Positions 46,202 to 55,165 of a stretch of 64,000 nt of DNA are shown here, piece by piece. Within the stretch, counting starts at the first letter, position 1; each line of letters starts with the position of its first letter. Both the position numbers and the translations under genes were made by a program. The notes beneath the pieces are model-generated. The model saw only the letters and a program-made list of their open reading frames with translations, searched no databases and had not been told where the DNA came from. The stretch is from Lysobacterales bacterium (GTDB lineage: Bacteria; Pseudomonadota; Gammaproteobacteria; Xanthomonadales; Rhodanobacteraceae): positions 50,339 through 114,338 of the forward strand of contig JAJPID010000060.1 in NCBI GenBank assembly GCA_021324945.1. Direction: 5' to 3'.

Positions 46202-46306
46202 AACCCGCCTCCGCGAGAGCCACAAAGCCGCGACCATGCGCCTGCCAAGCGCTGCGGTCAAGAGTCGGCCTGATTCCGTTCGCTCCCGAATCAAGTTGGA
46301 GACAGG

Positions 46307-46394
46307 CTCTGAGCGCAGGCGCGAAGCGCAGAAGTCGAAGGGCAACAGCAAGTACTTCGATTCCGCTTGCTGCGCAAGCTACGCTCAGCGCGAA
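46307..46394. repeat. About 88-bp element with terminal inverted repeats, copy 2
   Basis: Inverted-orientation copy of 35251-35339. Its right end read in reverse is GTTCGCGCTGAGCGTAGC, against GTTCGTGCTGAGCGTAAC at copy 1, and the other end keeps GCGCCTGCGCTCAG. Length agrees to within 1-2 nt. It lies upstream of the EF-G-like start, in the spacer shared with the divergent proline-rich gene. Confidence 0.65.
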
Positions 46395-46455
46395 CGGATA
46401 TCTGGAACTCACCCGCGCCAATGCGGTCTTAACCCGGCCCGCCTAAACTGCGGGC

Positions 46456-47388
46456 GTGTCATTCCGGCGCCTGATTGTCGAGCCGATGCCGCCCGCACAG
46501 CCCGAACGCGAAATTCCCGAGCATCACGTCTGGGAGCCCGAGCCGCACCGCGCGGACGAGCAGCCGTTCGACCGTTACGGGCACGCGCTGCTGCGCGAGA
46601 TACGCGGTCGCGAACCGCCGCCGGAACGTTGGCGGTGGGGGTTGGCGCTATTCATCACGATCGTCTTCCACATTGTGCTGATCGTGCTGGTGCGGCTGGA
46701 AATGCGTCCGCAGCGTCTGGCTCTGCCAGAAACAGCGCAAGAAAACGCGATCACGGTGAACTTGTACGAAGCGCCGGCCACGCCGACCGAGGCGCCCGCA
46801 CCGCCGCCGCCACCGATCGAGTTGCCGCCGCTGCGCACGCGCCAGGTTTCGCCCCGGCAAGTGCACGTGGGGCAGCGCAATCCCACCGCGATCACCGCGA
46901 CGATCGGTGAAAGCCAGCCCACGCCGCGCCTGTACAACAAGCAGGGGCAGGCGCTGTTGCCGCCGCCATCCAGCGCGGTCACGCCGGAATACGCCACGCC
47001 GGAACCGAGTGAACCTTCCTTGATGAAGCATTCGACGCCGCTGCCGTATCAGTCCACACGTTTCAACAAGGATTGGGCGCCTGACAAGGAGAGCCTCGGC
47101 CACAAGGCGTTCCGACAGGCCGTGGATGCCACCACCGCGGAGAAAACGATCCGATTGCCCGGCGGCATGAAGGTCAAATGCGTGGCGTCGCCGCTGGTGC
47201 TCGCTTTCGGCTGCGGTCCGCAACCGCCGCCGCCACCGCCGAAGAACGACAATGATGTACGCCTTTCGTTGCCGCCAGCGGTGTCGCTCACCGGCAAGAA
47301 GGTGAGTGTGCCCGCATCGGCTTCGACTTCGGCGCAACCGGCGAAAGCGAGCACGGCGCCGAAGCCCGCCACGTCTAGTGGTCAGTAG
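46456..47388 (+). CDS. Single-pass, proline-rich envelope protein (TonB-like layout), function unknown
   Basis: 310 residues: an acidic cytosolic N-terminus of about 65 residues, one membrane helix (LALFITIVFHIVLIVLVRLEM), a proline-rich linker with PAPPPPPIELPP, and a globular C-terminal part containing VKCVASPLVLAFGCGPQPPPPPP. The layout recalls TonB or other trans-periplasmic proteins, but the conserved TonB C-terminal motif is missing and no exbBD genes are near. Two Cys flank the segment VASPLVLAFG and could form a disulfide. Start GTG 46456 (or ATG 46486). Confidence 0.7.
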   Translation: MSFRRLIVEPMPPAQPEREIPEHHVWEPEPHRADEQPFDRYGHALLREIRGREPPPERWRWGLALFITIVFHIVLIVLVRLEMRPQRLALPETAQENAITVNLYEAPATPTEAPAPPPPPIELPPLRTRQVSPRQVHVGQRNPTAITATIGESQPTPRLYNKQGQALLPPPSSAVTPEYATPEPSEPSLMKHSTPLPYQSTRFNKDWAPDKESLGHKAFRQAVDATTAEKTIRLPGGMKVKCVASPLVLAFGCGPQPPPPPPKNDNDVRLSLPPAVSLTGKKVSVPASASTSAQPAKASTAPKPATSSGQ

Positions 47389-47595
47389 GCGAGTACAAAT
47401 TTGCAAAAACGCAGGTCATGGAAGGCCGTGTTGAGCGAGCCTCCAGCGCCGTCATGCCCGCGCGATGGTTTTGGCGACTCTTGCCGAAACTAAAGTCACC
47501 GATGCAAAGCGCCGCCATCGGTAGCGAGCGGAACGAGAAATCTTGGGTGAAAGTGAAACTGGATCCGGGCTTTTCGCCGGAATGACGAATACAAG
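47389..47595. other. Intergenic region with degenerate repeat arms
   Basis: No gene. It contains CGTCATGCCCGCG near the left and CGCCGGAATGACG near the right, the eroded ends of an inverted element of the common CGGAATGACG type (compare 33416-33444). The interior (AAGTGAAACTGGATCCGGGC) has no coding signal. Confidence 0.5.
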
Positions 47596-49841
47596 TCACA
47601 ACAACCGCATCAACTCCGGCAATATCGGCAACTCGCGCACGCGCACGGTGGTTGCGGCGAACACCGCGTTCGCCAGTGCCGGCGCGGCGCCTGGCAGCCC
47701 CATCTCGTAAGCGCCAGTCGGCGTTTGGTTCGAGGGCACCAAGATCACCTGTACGTCGCGCGGCAGCTGCGCCATCATCGCCAACGGATAGTCCTTGAAA
47801 CCCTGTTGCGCGACGCGTCCGTTCTTCACCGTGATTTTCAAACCGAGCGCGGTGGACAGACCGTCCATCGTCGCGCCGACCAGCGACGCGCGCGCGCCGA
47901 GCGGATTGATCACGCGGCCGAGATCGGCGGCGATCACGCAGCGGTGCATCACCAGCTTGTCGCCTTCCATCGACACTTCCAGCGCGTGTGCGACGTAACC
48001 GCCGTAGGTGAAGTGAAATGCCAGTCCGAGGCCGTGCCCATCGTTGCGCTTCTTTGTCCAACCGATCGCGTCGGCCGCCAGCTTCAGCACCCACGCCAGC
48101 CTTCCGGTATCGAGCACCGGACCGCCGTGACCGCGGTACGGCAACTGCCGCGGTTCGCCGAGTAGGTTCAATCGCAGTTGCAGCGGATCCTGTCTGGTCG
48201 CGACCGCGATTTCGTCGAGGAACACCTGCGTCGCGAACGCATTGACACCGTGCGAACCCGCGCGCCAGTTGCCGCGCGGAAGATTCGAATCTAGTGCGAA
48301 CCAGTCGAGCTGGAAATTCTGGATCAGGCCGGCCGGCGGATCGTCAGGATGCGCTTCCGACAACCACCAGCGCTCGCGCGGTTCGCCGCGGCCGGCGAGG
48401 CGCGACGTACTGGCGATACGCTGCCGCCATCCGATGATGTGGTTCTTCCGATCCAAACCGGCTTCCAGATCGTGCACCGCAAATGGACGATACACGTCGT
48501 TGGCGAAAGCGTCGCTGCGTGTCCAGATCAGCTTCACCGGTCTCTTGACCGTTTTCGCCAGCATCACTGCTTCAGCGACGTGATCATTGTCGAGCGTGCG
48601 ACCCATGCCGCCACCGCTGCGTGGCAGGCGGATTTCGATCTGCGAGGGACGAAGGCCGGTCAGCCTCTGCACCACATCCAGCGCGCCGCGCGGATTCTGC
48701 AACGGCGCGATGATCAACGCGTGGTCGGCATCGAGTTCCGTGATGCAGTTGGGCGGCTCCAGTTCCGCGTGCGCGACGGTTGCTATCGAATAGCGCGCCT
48801 GCACCGTGCGATGCGCCAGTTTGCGCGCATGATCGTAATCGCCATCATTGCGCACGGCCATGGTCGGCGTCTGCTCGAAGCGTGCATCGAGCGAGGCAAT
48901 GAGCGCGTCGTCACTTTGCACCAGGGCACCGGGTGTCCATTCGATCTGCACAATTCGCGCGCGCGCAGTGCCGTCCATGTGTCGTTCGCCAGCACTGCCA
49001 CGCCTGCTGCCAGCGGACGCGTGCCGAGCGGAATGGATGGATCAGGTTTGGGAATAGTGAGAATCTGCTCGACGCCTTTCAATGCGCGCGCGGCGCTCGC
49101 ATGCAGATTGCCGAGCGTGCCGCCGGGATAAGGGCAACGCGCGATCACCGCGATCAGCGCACCGCCGCGCCACTGGTCGATTGCGTGCAGTTGTCTGCCG
49201 GTGACGATATCGCGCGCGTCGACATCGCCAGCGTCCTGGCCGATCAGACGAAACGCATCCGGCGATTTCACGGCTGGCGCCACGTTCGGCGGCGGCAGCG
49301 CGGAGGCTTCGGCGGCCAGTTCGCCATAGTCGAGCGTGCGTCCGTCACGTGCGATGACCTTTCCGAGCTGCGTTCGCAATGTGCTTGCATCCGCGCCCCA
49401 ACGTTGTGCCGCCGCACGCACCAACAATTCGCGCGCGCTTGCGCCGACCGTGCGCAGATCGCTCCAGGCCGCAGGCACGCCGGTGCTGCCGCGCGCTTCT
49501 TGATGGCCAAGCGTCCAACTCGGTCCGCCATCGCCGTCCTCGGCGCCGAGATCCATCGGCAATACGATTACGCGCGGCCAATCCGCATCCAGTTCCTCGG
49601 CGATGATGCGCGCCTGGGCGGTGCGGATGCCTTGCCCGACCTCCGGATCGCGCGCGCCGATCACCACCGTGCCGTCCGGTTCGATGCGCACACAAGGATT
49701 CAGGCGCAGCACCACATCGCCCAATAACTCATCGGCCGTGTCCGCGCGTGCGGGCAGTTGCATTCCGACGATCAGCGCGCCGGTCGCGCTGCCCAGCACC
49801 TTCAGAAAGCGCCGACGCGATGCGTCGTGTGCGCCGCTCAT
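47596..49841 (-). pseudogene. Molybdenum hydroxylase large subunit (IorB type), frameshifted
   Basis: Reads as two ORFs: ATG 49841 (MSGAHDASRRRFLKVLG, a Tat signal) to about 48960, and from there to the stop at 47596. Together they give the full length of about 745 residues of an isoquinoline 1-oxidoreductase beta-type subunit. Frame one ends in WTALRARE; frame two resumes at VQIEWTPGALVQSDDAL. The break falls in an 11-nt CG repeat (48956-48966); removing one CG unit restores the frame. It is either a recent pseudogene, a phase-variable gene or a sequencing artefact. It would bind the Mo-cytosine dinucleotide cofactor and pair with the small subunit, whose stop its start overlaps. Confidence 0.85.
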
Positions 49842-50359
49842 TTCGGCGCGCCTTTCATCTTCGCTGCCGCGCGCTGGATCGCAGCACGAACGCGCGGATA
49901 GCTGCCGCAACGGCACAGATTCTTGATGCCATCGATGTCGTCGTCGGACGGGTCGGGTTTGCGCGCCAGCAGGTCGACCGCGGCGATCAGCATGCCGGGC
50001 TGGCAATAGCCGCACAGGATCGCGTCCTCGTCGATCCAGGCTTGTTGCAGCGGATGCAGGCTGCCATCTGCTTGCGCGAGACCTTCGACGGTAGTGATGC
50101 GATGTCCTTGCAGTTTCTGCATCGGCAGTTCGCAGGCGCGCGCGAGTTTGCCGTCCACCAGCACGCTGCACGCGCCGCAGGTGGCGTCGTCGCAACCGTA
50201 CTTGCAGCCGGTCAAACGCAACACGTCGCGCAGGTACCACAGCAGCGGCATCGACGGATCGCCGGTGTGACGGAAATTTTCACGGTTGATGACGACATCG
50301 ATCCCGGGCCGGATCGGCTCGGGCGTGATGCCCGGATCGGTTTGCGGCAGTCGTGGCAT
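49838..50359 (-). CDS. 2Fe-2S small subunit of a molybdenum hydroxylase (IorA type)
   Basis: 173-residue electron-transfer subunit with two [2Fe-2S] sites: a plant-ferredoxin-like cluster (GCKYGCDDATCGAC plus a later Cys in RACELP) and a C-terminal four-helix cluster (CGYCQPGM and NLCRCGSY). Partner of the large subunit, overlapping it by 4 nt. Family members oxidise N-heterocycles or aldehydes; the substrate is not predictable. It is intact although its partner is frameshifted. No maturation gene (XdhC type) is seen nearby. Confidence 0.92.
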   Translation of the reverse strand: MPRLPQTDPGITPEPIRPGIDVVINRENFRHTGDPSMPLLWYLRDVLRLTGCKYGCDDATCGACSVLVDGKLARACELPMQKLQGHRITTVEGLAQADGSLHPLQQAWIDEDAILCGYCQPGMLIAAVDLLARKPDPSDDDIDGIKNLCRCGSYPRVRAAIQRAAAKMKGAPK

Positions 50360-50398
50360 CGCGCGATTGTATTCGCTGCGCGCGGCGGCGGATATGCG

Positions 50399-50578
50399 CT
50401 ATTCGTCGCCGCGATGCGCTTCGACGGTTGTGTTGCCGTCCACGTCGGCGCCGATAGTCAGCTCAATGGGTTGGCAGCAGACAGTGCAGTCCTCGATGCA
50501 GCGGTCGGCGCCGGCTTCGACGTGCACGTCGGTCGGCGCGCCGCAGTAGGGACAGGTCAGGGTGACGATGTCGGACAT
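50399..50578 (-). CDS. CPXCG motif-containing cysteine-rich protein
   Basis: Below the ORF-track cut-off; translated directly as 59 residues starting MSDIVTLTCPYCGAPTDVHV. Cys pairs CPYCG and CTVCC form a likely small zinc or metal site, followed by an acidic tail ending in HRGDE. This matches the Cys_rich_CPXG family of short proteobacterial proteins of unknown function. Start ATG 50578; stop TAG at 50399-50401. It lies between hemW and the hydroxylase genes on the same strand. Confidence 0.85.
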   Translation of the reverse strand: MSDIVTLTCPYCGAPTDVHVEAGADRCIEDCTVCCQPIELTIGADVDGNTTVEAHRGDE

Positions 50579-50602
50579 CAGAAAATTATCGCAATGCCCG
50601 GC

Positions 50603-51850
50603 TCAGTCCGGCATGAACAACTCGATCACATCGTTGAGAAAGCGGCGGCCGAGTTCGGTGACCCGCAGGATTTTCGCATCGTCTTCCAGCCAGCCGCGCC
50701 GGCGTGCCTCGCGCAATGGTGCTTCGATGGTTTTCAGCGACAGGCCCGTGCGTCTCGAAAATTCCTCGATCACCGTGCCATCGGTCAGGCGAAGCGCGTT
50801 CAACATGTATTCGAAAGGCATTTCCTCGGGCGCGACTCGTGCATCGCCACCGATGCGCGCCGGCGTATCGGCCTTTTCCAGATAAGCGCGCGGGTGTTTG
50901 ATCTTCCAGCGGCGTTGGATGTTCAAAATCGCGGATGCACCCGGTCCGCGGCCACCGGTCTGTGCTCTCGTGATCTTCCCGTGCGCGCCAGCTCCGATGC
51001 CGATGTAGTCCCCGAACGCCCAGTAATTCAAGTTGTGCGCGCAACGCCTGCCGTCGCGTGCGTGAGCGGACACCTCGTATTGCGCATAACCGGCTTGCGC
51101 GAGCTTTGTCTGACAGGCTTCCTGCATCATCCAGCCGGCATCGTCGTCCGGCAGCGGCGGCGGGTTGGCCGCGAAGGCCGTGTTCGGTTCCAGCGTCAAT
51201 TGATAATGCGAAATATGCGCCGGCGCCAATGCGATCGCGCGCTCGATGTCGGCCAGCGCGCCCTGCAAGCTCTGATCCGGCAACGCATACATCAAATCGA
51301 GATTGAGATTGTCGAAGCCGGCGTCTTGCGCGAGCTTGACCGCGTCCTCCGCTTCGCTCGCGGAGTGGATGCGCCCCAATGCACGCAGCTTTTCGTTGTC
51401 GAAACTCTGGATGCCGAAAGAGATGCGATTGACGCCTGCGCGCAAGTAACCGTCAAAACGGCCGTGCTCAACCGTGCCCGGATTGGCTTCCAGCGTGATT
51501 TCGCACCCATCCGCTAAGTTCAATCGTGCGGATGCGCCGTCCAGAATCTCCGCGATCGCTTCTGGAGGAAACAGGCTGGGCGTACCGCCGCCGAAAAAAA
51601 CGCTCATGATTTCACGACTCGTTATTGCGTCGCCGAAGTCGCGTAGATCGCCATCCAGATCGGCTAATAACGCGCTTACGTAGTCGTGCACCGGCAACTC
51701 CCCGCGAAGGCCGTGCGAATTGAAATCGCAATACGGACACTTGCGCACGCACCAGGGGATGTGGATGTAGAGGGCGAGCGGGATGGTCGTGAGTCGTGAG
51801 CCGCGAGCCTTGAGCCGATCGGAAAACCCGATGTTCGTTTCACGGTTCAC
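50603..51850 (-). CDS. hemW: HemW, radical SAM haem chaperone
   Basis: Radical SAM protein of the HemN-like group that binds haem, often misannotated as coproporphyrinogen III dehydrogenase. The cluster motif is CVRKCPYCDF; also FFGGGTPSL and EANPGT. The GTG start at 51850 overlaps the rdgB TGA (GTGA) and is created by a 7-nt repeat array, so the first residues (MNRETNIGFSDRLKARGSRL) are mostly repeat-encoded and not family sequence. The conserved protein begins at IPLALYIHIPWC. It follows rdgB and rph in the same operon. Confidence 0.93.
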   Translation of the reverse strand: MNRETNIGFSDRLKARGSRLTTIPLALYIHIPWCVRKCPYCDFNSHGLRGELPVHDYVSALLADLDGDLRDFGDAITSREIMSVFFGGGTPSLFPPEAIAEILDGASARLNLADGCEITLEANPGTVEHGRFDGYLRAGVNRISFGIQSFDNEKLRALGRIHSASEAEDAVKLAQDAGFDNLNLDLMYALPDQSLQGALADIERAIALAPAHISHYQLTLEPNTAFAANPPPLPDDDAGWMMQEACQTKLAQAGYAQYEVSAHARDGRRCAHNLNYWAFGDYIGIGAGAHGKITRAQTGGRGPGASAILNIQRRWKIKHPRAYLEKADTPARIGGDARVAPEEMPFEYMLNALRLTDGTVIEEFSRRTGLSLKTIEAPLREARRRGWLEDDAKILRVTELGRRFLNDVIELFMPD

Positions 51851-51862
51851 GGCTGACGGTTC
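51787..51862. repeat. Inverted pair of 7-nt repeat arrays at the rdgB/hemW junction
   Basis: Left arm: GTCGTGA, GTCGTGA, GCCGCGA, GCCTTGA (51787-51816). Right arm: repeated CACGGTT/CACGGCT (51841-51862). The arms are complementary and separated by about 24 nt. The array lies inside the hemW 5' coding end and supplies both the rdgB stop and the hemW start. Confidence 0.7.
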
Positions 51863-52515
51863 GCATCGAGCACTTCGCGCAGCCTCGCCAACGCTTTTCC
51901 ACGATGGCTGATCCGGTTTTTCAAACCCGGATCGAGTTCCGCCGCGCTCGCTCCATTGCCATCATCGGGCAGGAACACCGGGTCGTAACCGAACCCGCGC
52001 TCGCCGCGCGGGGCGTGCAGGATGCGGCCATGCCAGCGCGCGTGTGCGATCAGCGGATCGGGATCATCGCCGGATCGCAGCAACGCCAACACGCAGACGA
52101 AGTACGCGCCACGCTTGTCGCCCGGCACTGAATTCAATTCGCACAAGAGCTTTTCGATGTTCGCCCGCGCGTTGCCGTGCGTGCCCGCATAACGCGCCGA
52201 ATACAGCCCCGGTGCGCCGTCCAGCGCGTCCACGCACAGTCCGGAGTCATCGCCGAGTGCAGGCAAACCCGATGCGCTCGCCGCATGCCGCGCTTTCAGA
52301 ATCGCGTTCTCGATGAAAGTCAGGCCGGTTTCTTCCGCATCATCGATGCCGAGTTGCGATTGCGCGATCAGTCCGACGCCCGAGCCTTGCAACAACTCGC
52401 GCAATTCAGCGAGCTTGCCGGCGTTGCCGCTGGCAAGCACAAGCCGTGAACCGCGAACCGTGAACCGTGAACCGGCAGAGGGGGTATTGCATTGCTCTTG
52501 AGTTTGACGGTTCAC
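51847..52515 (-). CDS. rdgB: Non-canonical purine NTP pyrophosphatase RdgB (dITP/XTP)
   Basis: House-cleaning enzyme that hydrolyses dITP, ITP and XTP. Conserved parts are LASGNAGKLAELRELL, ENAILKARHAA, DDSGLCVDALDGAPGLYSARYAG and GFGYDPVFLP, with SHRGKAL near the end. Its N-terminus as annotated (start GTG 52515) includes RFTVRGSRLV translated from the 7-nt repeat array; a downstream GTG at 52440 would remove it but leaves the first beta strand short. It lies between rph and hemW. Confidence 0.94.
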   Translation of the reverse strand: MNRQTQEQCNTPSAGSRFTVRGSRLVLASGNAGKLAELRELLQGSGVGLIAQSQLGIDDAEETGLTFIENAILKARHAASASGLPALGDDSGLCVDALDGAPGLYSARYAGTHGNARANIEKLLCELNSVPGDKRGAYFVCVLALLRSGDDPDPLIAHARWHGRILHAPRGERGFGYDPVFLPDDGNGASAAELDPGLKNRISHRGKALARLREVLDANRQP

Positions 52516-52531
52516 GGCCGACGGCTCACGG
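52444..52531. repeat. Inverted pair of 7-nt repeat arrays across the rdgB start
   Basis: Left arm: CCGTGAA, CCGCGAA, CCGTGAA, CCGTGAA (52444-52471). Right arm: GACGGTT, CACGGCC, GACGGCT, CACGG (52506-52531). The loop of about 33 nt contains GGCAGAGGGGGTATTGC. It overlaps both the rdgB N-terminus and the rph stop region. Confidence 0.72.
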
Positions 52532-53257
52532 TGTTGCCAGCGCCTCGCGCTGCAACGCGATCAACTCGCCGATGCCTTTCTGCGCCAACGCCAGCATGGC
52601 ATCCAGTTCCTCGCGCCGGAACGCATGGCCTTCCGCTGTTCCCTGCAATTCGATGAAGCCGCCGCCGTCGTTCATCACGATGTTCATGTCGGTGTCGCAG
52701 GCGCTATCTTCGGTGTAATCGAGATCCAGCACCGGTACGCCGCGATGCACACCCACCGACACCGCTGCCACCGCGCCGTGCACTGGATTGCGCTTCAGTC
52801 CTTCGCGCTTCATCACGAGATCGATCGCGTCCACCAGCGCGACGTAGGCGCCGGTGATCGCCGCGCAACGCGTGCCGCCATCGGCCTGCAGGACATCGCA
52901 ATCCAGCGTGATCACGCGTTCGCCGAGCGCCGCGCGATCGACGCAGGCGCGCAAACTGCGTCCGATCAATCGCTGAATTTCCATGCTGCGCCCGCCCTGG
53001 CCGCCGCGCACCGCTTCGCGCTGCGTGCGTTCGGACGTGGCGCGCGGCAACATGCCGTACTCGGCCGTGACCCAGCCCTCACCTTTGCCGCGCAGCCACA
53101 GCGGCACGCGTTCTTCTACCGTCGCCGTGCACAGCACGCGCGTATCGCCGAAAGCGATCAGCACCGAACCCTCAGCATGCTTGGTGTAACGGCGTTCGAT
53201 CTTGACCTTCCGCAACTGGTCGGGCGCGCGGCCGGAAGGGCGGGTAGGGGTGACCAT
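52526..53257 (-). CDS. rph: Ribonuclease PH
   Basis: Phosphorolytic 3'-5' exoribonuclease that trims tRNA 3' ends. Conserved segments: [62 protein letters not shown] and [18 protein letters not shown]. The 243-residue length is normal. ATG 53257; the spacer to yicC carries the largest heptad array. Divergent from yicC, a common arrangement in gammaproteobacteria. Confidence 0.97.
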   Translation of the reverse strand: MVTPTRPSGRAPDQLRKVKIERRYTKHAEGSVLIAFGDTRVLCTATVEERVPLWLRGKGEGWVTAEYGMLPRATSERTQREAVRGGQGGRSMEIQRLIGRSLRACVDRAALGERVITLDCDVLQADGGTRCAAITGAYVALVDAIDLVMKREGLKRNPVHGAVAAVSVGVHRGVPVLDLDYTEDSACDTDMNIVMNDGGGFIELQGTAEGHAFRREELDAMLALAQKGIGELIALQREALATP

Positions 53258-53305
53258 GGTGCCTTTGAACTGCGACAGGGATTCTCAAGTGTAGTGGTTC
53301 GGGCC

Positions 53306-53409
53306 TGACTTGTGACTTGTGACTTTTGAGTAGTGAGTAGTGAGTAGTGAGTAGTGAGTAGTGACAGCTGGTGCCACCCACTCACTACTCACCGCTCACC
53401 ACTCACTGG
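53306..53409. repeat. Largest inverted 7-nt repeat array, between rph and yicC
   Basis: Left arm: two or three GTGACTT units then five near-perfect GTGAGTA units (53306-53371). Right arm: CACTCAC, TACTCAC, CGCTCAC, CACTCAC (about 53377-53409). The two arms are complementary around a short CAGCTGG-containing loop. It sits in the shared promoter region of rph and yicC. Confidence 0.8.
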
Positions 53410-53443
53410 CATACTGCGCGCTCGCATTGCGCTGGGTGAACCC

Positions 53444-54304
53444 ATGATCCGCAGCATGACCGCTTATGCCAACGCGGAAAGCACCACTGCGCAGGGCTGG
53501 CTCGCCTGCGAGGTACGCGCGGTCAATCATCGTTTTCTGGAGACGAGCGTGCGCCTGCCGGACGAATTGCGCACGCTGGAACCCGCGTTGCGCGAGCGCA
53601 TCAGCGCGCGCGTCTCGCGTGGCAAGCTGGATGTGGCGCTCCGCTATCGTCCGCCGTCGTCCGCCGCCGACCTGCTGCTCGATCCGCGTGCGGCGGAACA
53701 ACTGTCGGCGCTCGCGCTGGAACTGCGCGCACGCTTTCCGCAACTGGCCACCGATTTCGCCACGCTGCTCGGCTGGCCCGGGTTACTGGTGAAGCCAGAG
53801 CTGGATCAAGCCGGCCTGACGCAAGCCGCGCTGGCGTTGCTGGAGCGCACGCTGGATGAATTCGTCGCTGGACGCGAACGCGAGGGCGGAAAGCTCGCCG
53901 CCGCCATCCGCGAGCGCCTCGACGGCATCGAAAAACTCGTCGCCGAAGTGCGCACGCTGCTGCCTGAAATCCGCGCCGCGTTGCGTGCACGGATCGAAGC
54001 GCGTCTGCTGGAATTGCAGCAGACAGCGGATCCAGGGCGGCTGGAACAGGAACTGGTGCTGCAGCTCTCGCGCATGGACGTGGACGAAGAACTGGATCGC
54101 CTCGACGCGCACGTGCACGAAGCCCGCCGGGTGTTGCAACTCGCCGAACCGGTCGGCCGCCGTCTGGATTTCCTGATGCAGGAATTCAATCGCGAAGCCA
54201 ACACGCTCGGCTCCAAATCCGTCGACGCGCGCGCCACCCGCGCGGTGCTGGAAATGAAGGTGCTGATCGAGCAGATGCGCGAGCAGGTGCAGAACATCGA
54301 ATGA
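53444..54304 (+). CDS. yicC: YicC family endoribonuclease
   Basis: 286-residue protein of the YicC/YloC family, reported to act as an endoribonuclease. It begins MIRSMTAYANAE with RAVNHRFLETSVRLPDELR and ends with DFLMQEFNREANTLGSKSVD and EMKVLIEQMREQVQNIE, the two hallmark family regions. The ORF-track start at 53354 lies in the repeat array; ATG 53444 is correct. Its stop overlaps gmk by 4 nt. Confidence 0.95.
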   Translation: MIRSMTAYANAESTTAQGWLACEVRAVNHRFLETSVRLPDELRTLEPALRERISARVSRGKLDVALRYRPPSSAADLLLDPRAAEQLSALALELRARFPQLATDFATLLGWPGLLVKPELDQAGLTQAALALLERTLDEFVAGREREGGKLAAAIRERLDGIEKLVAEVRTLLPEIRAALRARIEARLLELQQTADPGRLEQELVLQLSRMDVDEELDRLDAHVHEARRVLQLAEPVGRRLDFLMQEFNREANTLGSKSVDARATRAVLEMKVLIEQMREQVQNIE

Positions 54305-54930
54305 GCGCCGCACATGAGACCGGCACGTTGTTCATCGTCGCCGCGCCGTCGGGCGCGGGCAAATCGACGCTCGTGAACGCACTGCTGGCACGGGAACCCG
54401 AAATCACGTTGTCGATTTCGCACACTACGCGCCCGCGGAGAACGGGCGAGAGCGAAGGCCGTCATTACCACTTCGTCGATCGTGCGATGTTCCAGCGTGA
54501 ACTCGCGGCGGGGCAATTCCTGGAACACGCGGAAGTGTTCGGCAATCTCTACGGCACTTCGCGCAGCGCGGTGGAACCACTGCTTGCGCGCGGGCGCGAC
54601 GTGTTGTTGGAAATCGACTGGCAGGGCGCGCGACAGGTGCGCGCGGCGAAACCCGATTGCGTGTCGATCTTCATCCTGCCGCCGTCGCGCGCGGAACTGG
54701 AGCGCCGGCTGCGCGCGCGCGCCACCGATTCGGAAAGCACGATCGCGCGCCGCCTGGCCGCCTCGCGCGAGGAAATTTCCCACGCCGGCGAATTCGATTA
54801 CATCGTCGTCAACGACGATTTCGACAAGGCGCTGGCGCAACTGCAAGCGATCGTGCGCGCCGTGCGCGCGGGCCGCACGCTGGACTGCGAGCGGCACGAG
54901 AAACTGATCGAGCAGTTGCTGGCGGAATAG
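54301..54930 (+). CDS. gmk: Guanylate kinase
   Basis: Phosphorylates GMP to GDP. P-loop APSGAGKSTLVNAL, GMP-binding SHTTRPRRTGE and GRHYHFVD, and EIDWQGARQVR are all intact in 209 residues. ATG 54301 overlaps the yicC stop. In most gammaproteobacteria rpoZ and spoT follow; here a 235-nt non-coding spacer and an unrelated minus-strand gene follow instead. Confidence 0.97.
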   Translation: MSAAHETGTLFIVAAPSGAGKSTLVNALLAREPEITLSISHTTRPRRTGESEGRHYHFVDRAMFQRELAAGQFLEHAEVFGNLYGTSRSAVEPLLARGRDVLLEIDWQGARQVRAAKPDCVSIFILPPSRAELERRLRARATDSESTIARRLAASREEISHAGEFDYIVVNDDFDKALAQLQAIVRAVRAGRTLDCERHEKLIEQLLAE

Positions 54931-55165
54931 CGCGACTCGGATTCTTTATCGTCCTTCTGGGCTGCGGAACGGGCGATCCGGAATCCGGCTTGTGCTCTTC
55001 TATCCTAGAACTGCAACATGAGCTGGATTACACGCGCCATCCAGGGCGCTCGCCTTCGGTCGTCTTCGATGTTGGCGTTTACAGTCCTGCAAACGCAATC
55101 CGGGTTCCATCGCCGGGCGGCGCTGGCTTCGAAATGACGTCAGTGCCGATCCGGCACCGCCACCC
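54931..55165. other. Non-coding spacer after gmk
   Basis: No ORF with recognisable protein and no RpoZ start. The sequence has scattered elements such as GATCCGGAATCCGGC and TTCGAAATGACG, resembling eroded intergenic repeats of the CGGAATGACG class. It marks the point where the usual gmk-rpoZ order is broken. Confidence 0.5.

Noticed and set aside
44175-46421. 748-aa minus-strand ORF
   Set aside because: Out-of-frame shadow of the EF-G-like gene; Arg/Ala-rich low-complexity translation without family motifs.
51787-53409. CRISPR array
   Set aside because: The repeats are tandem 7-mers without spacers and no cas genes are present.
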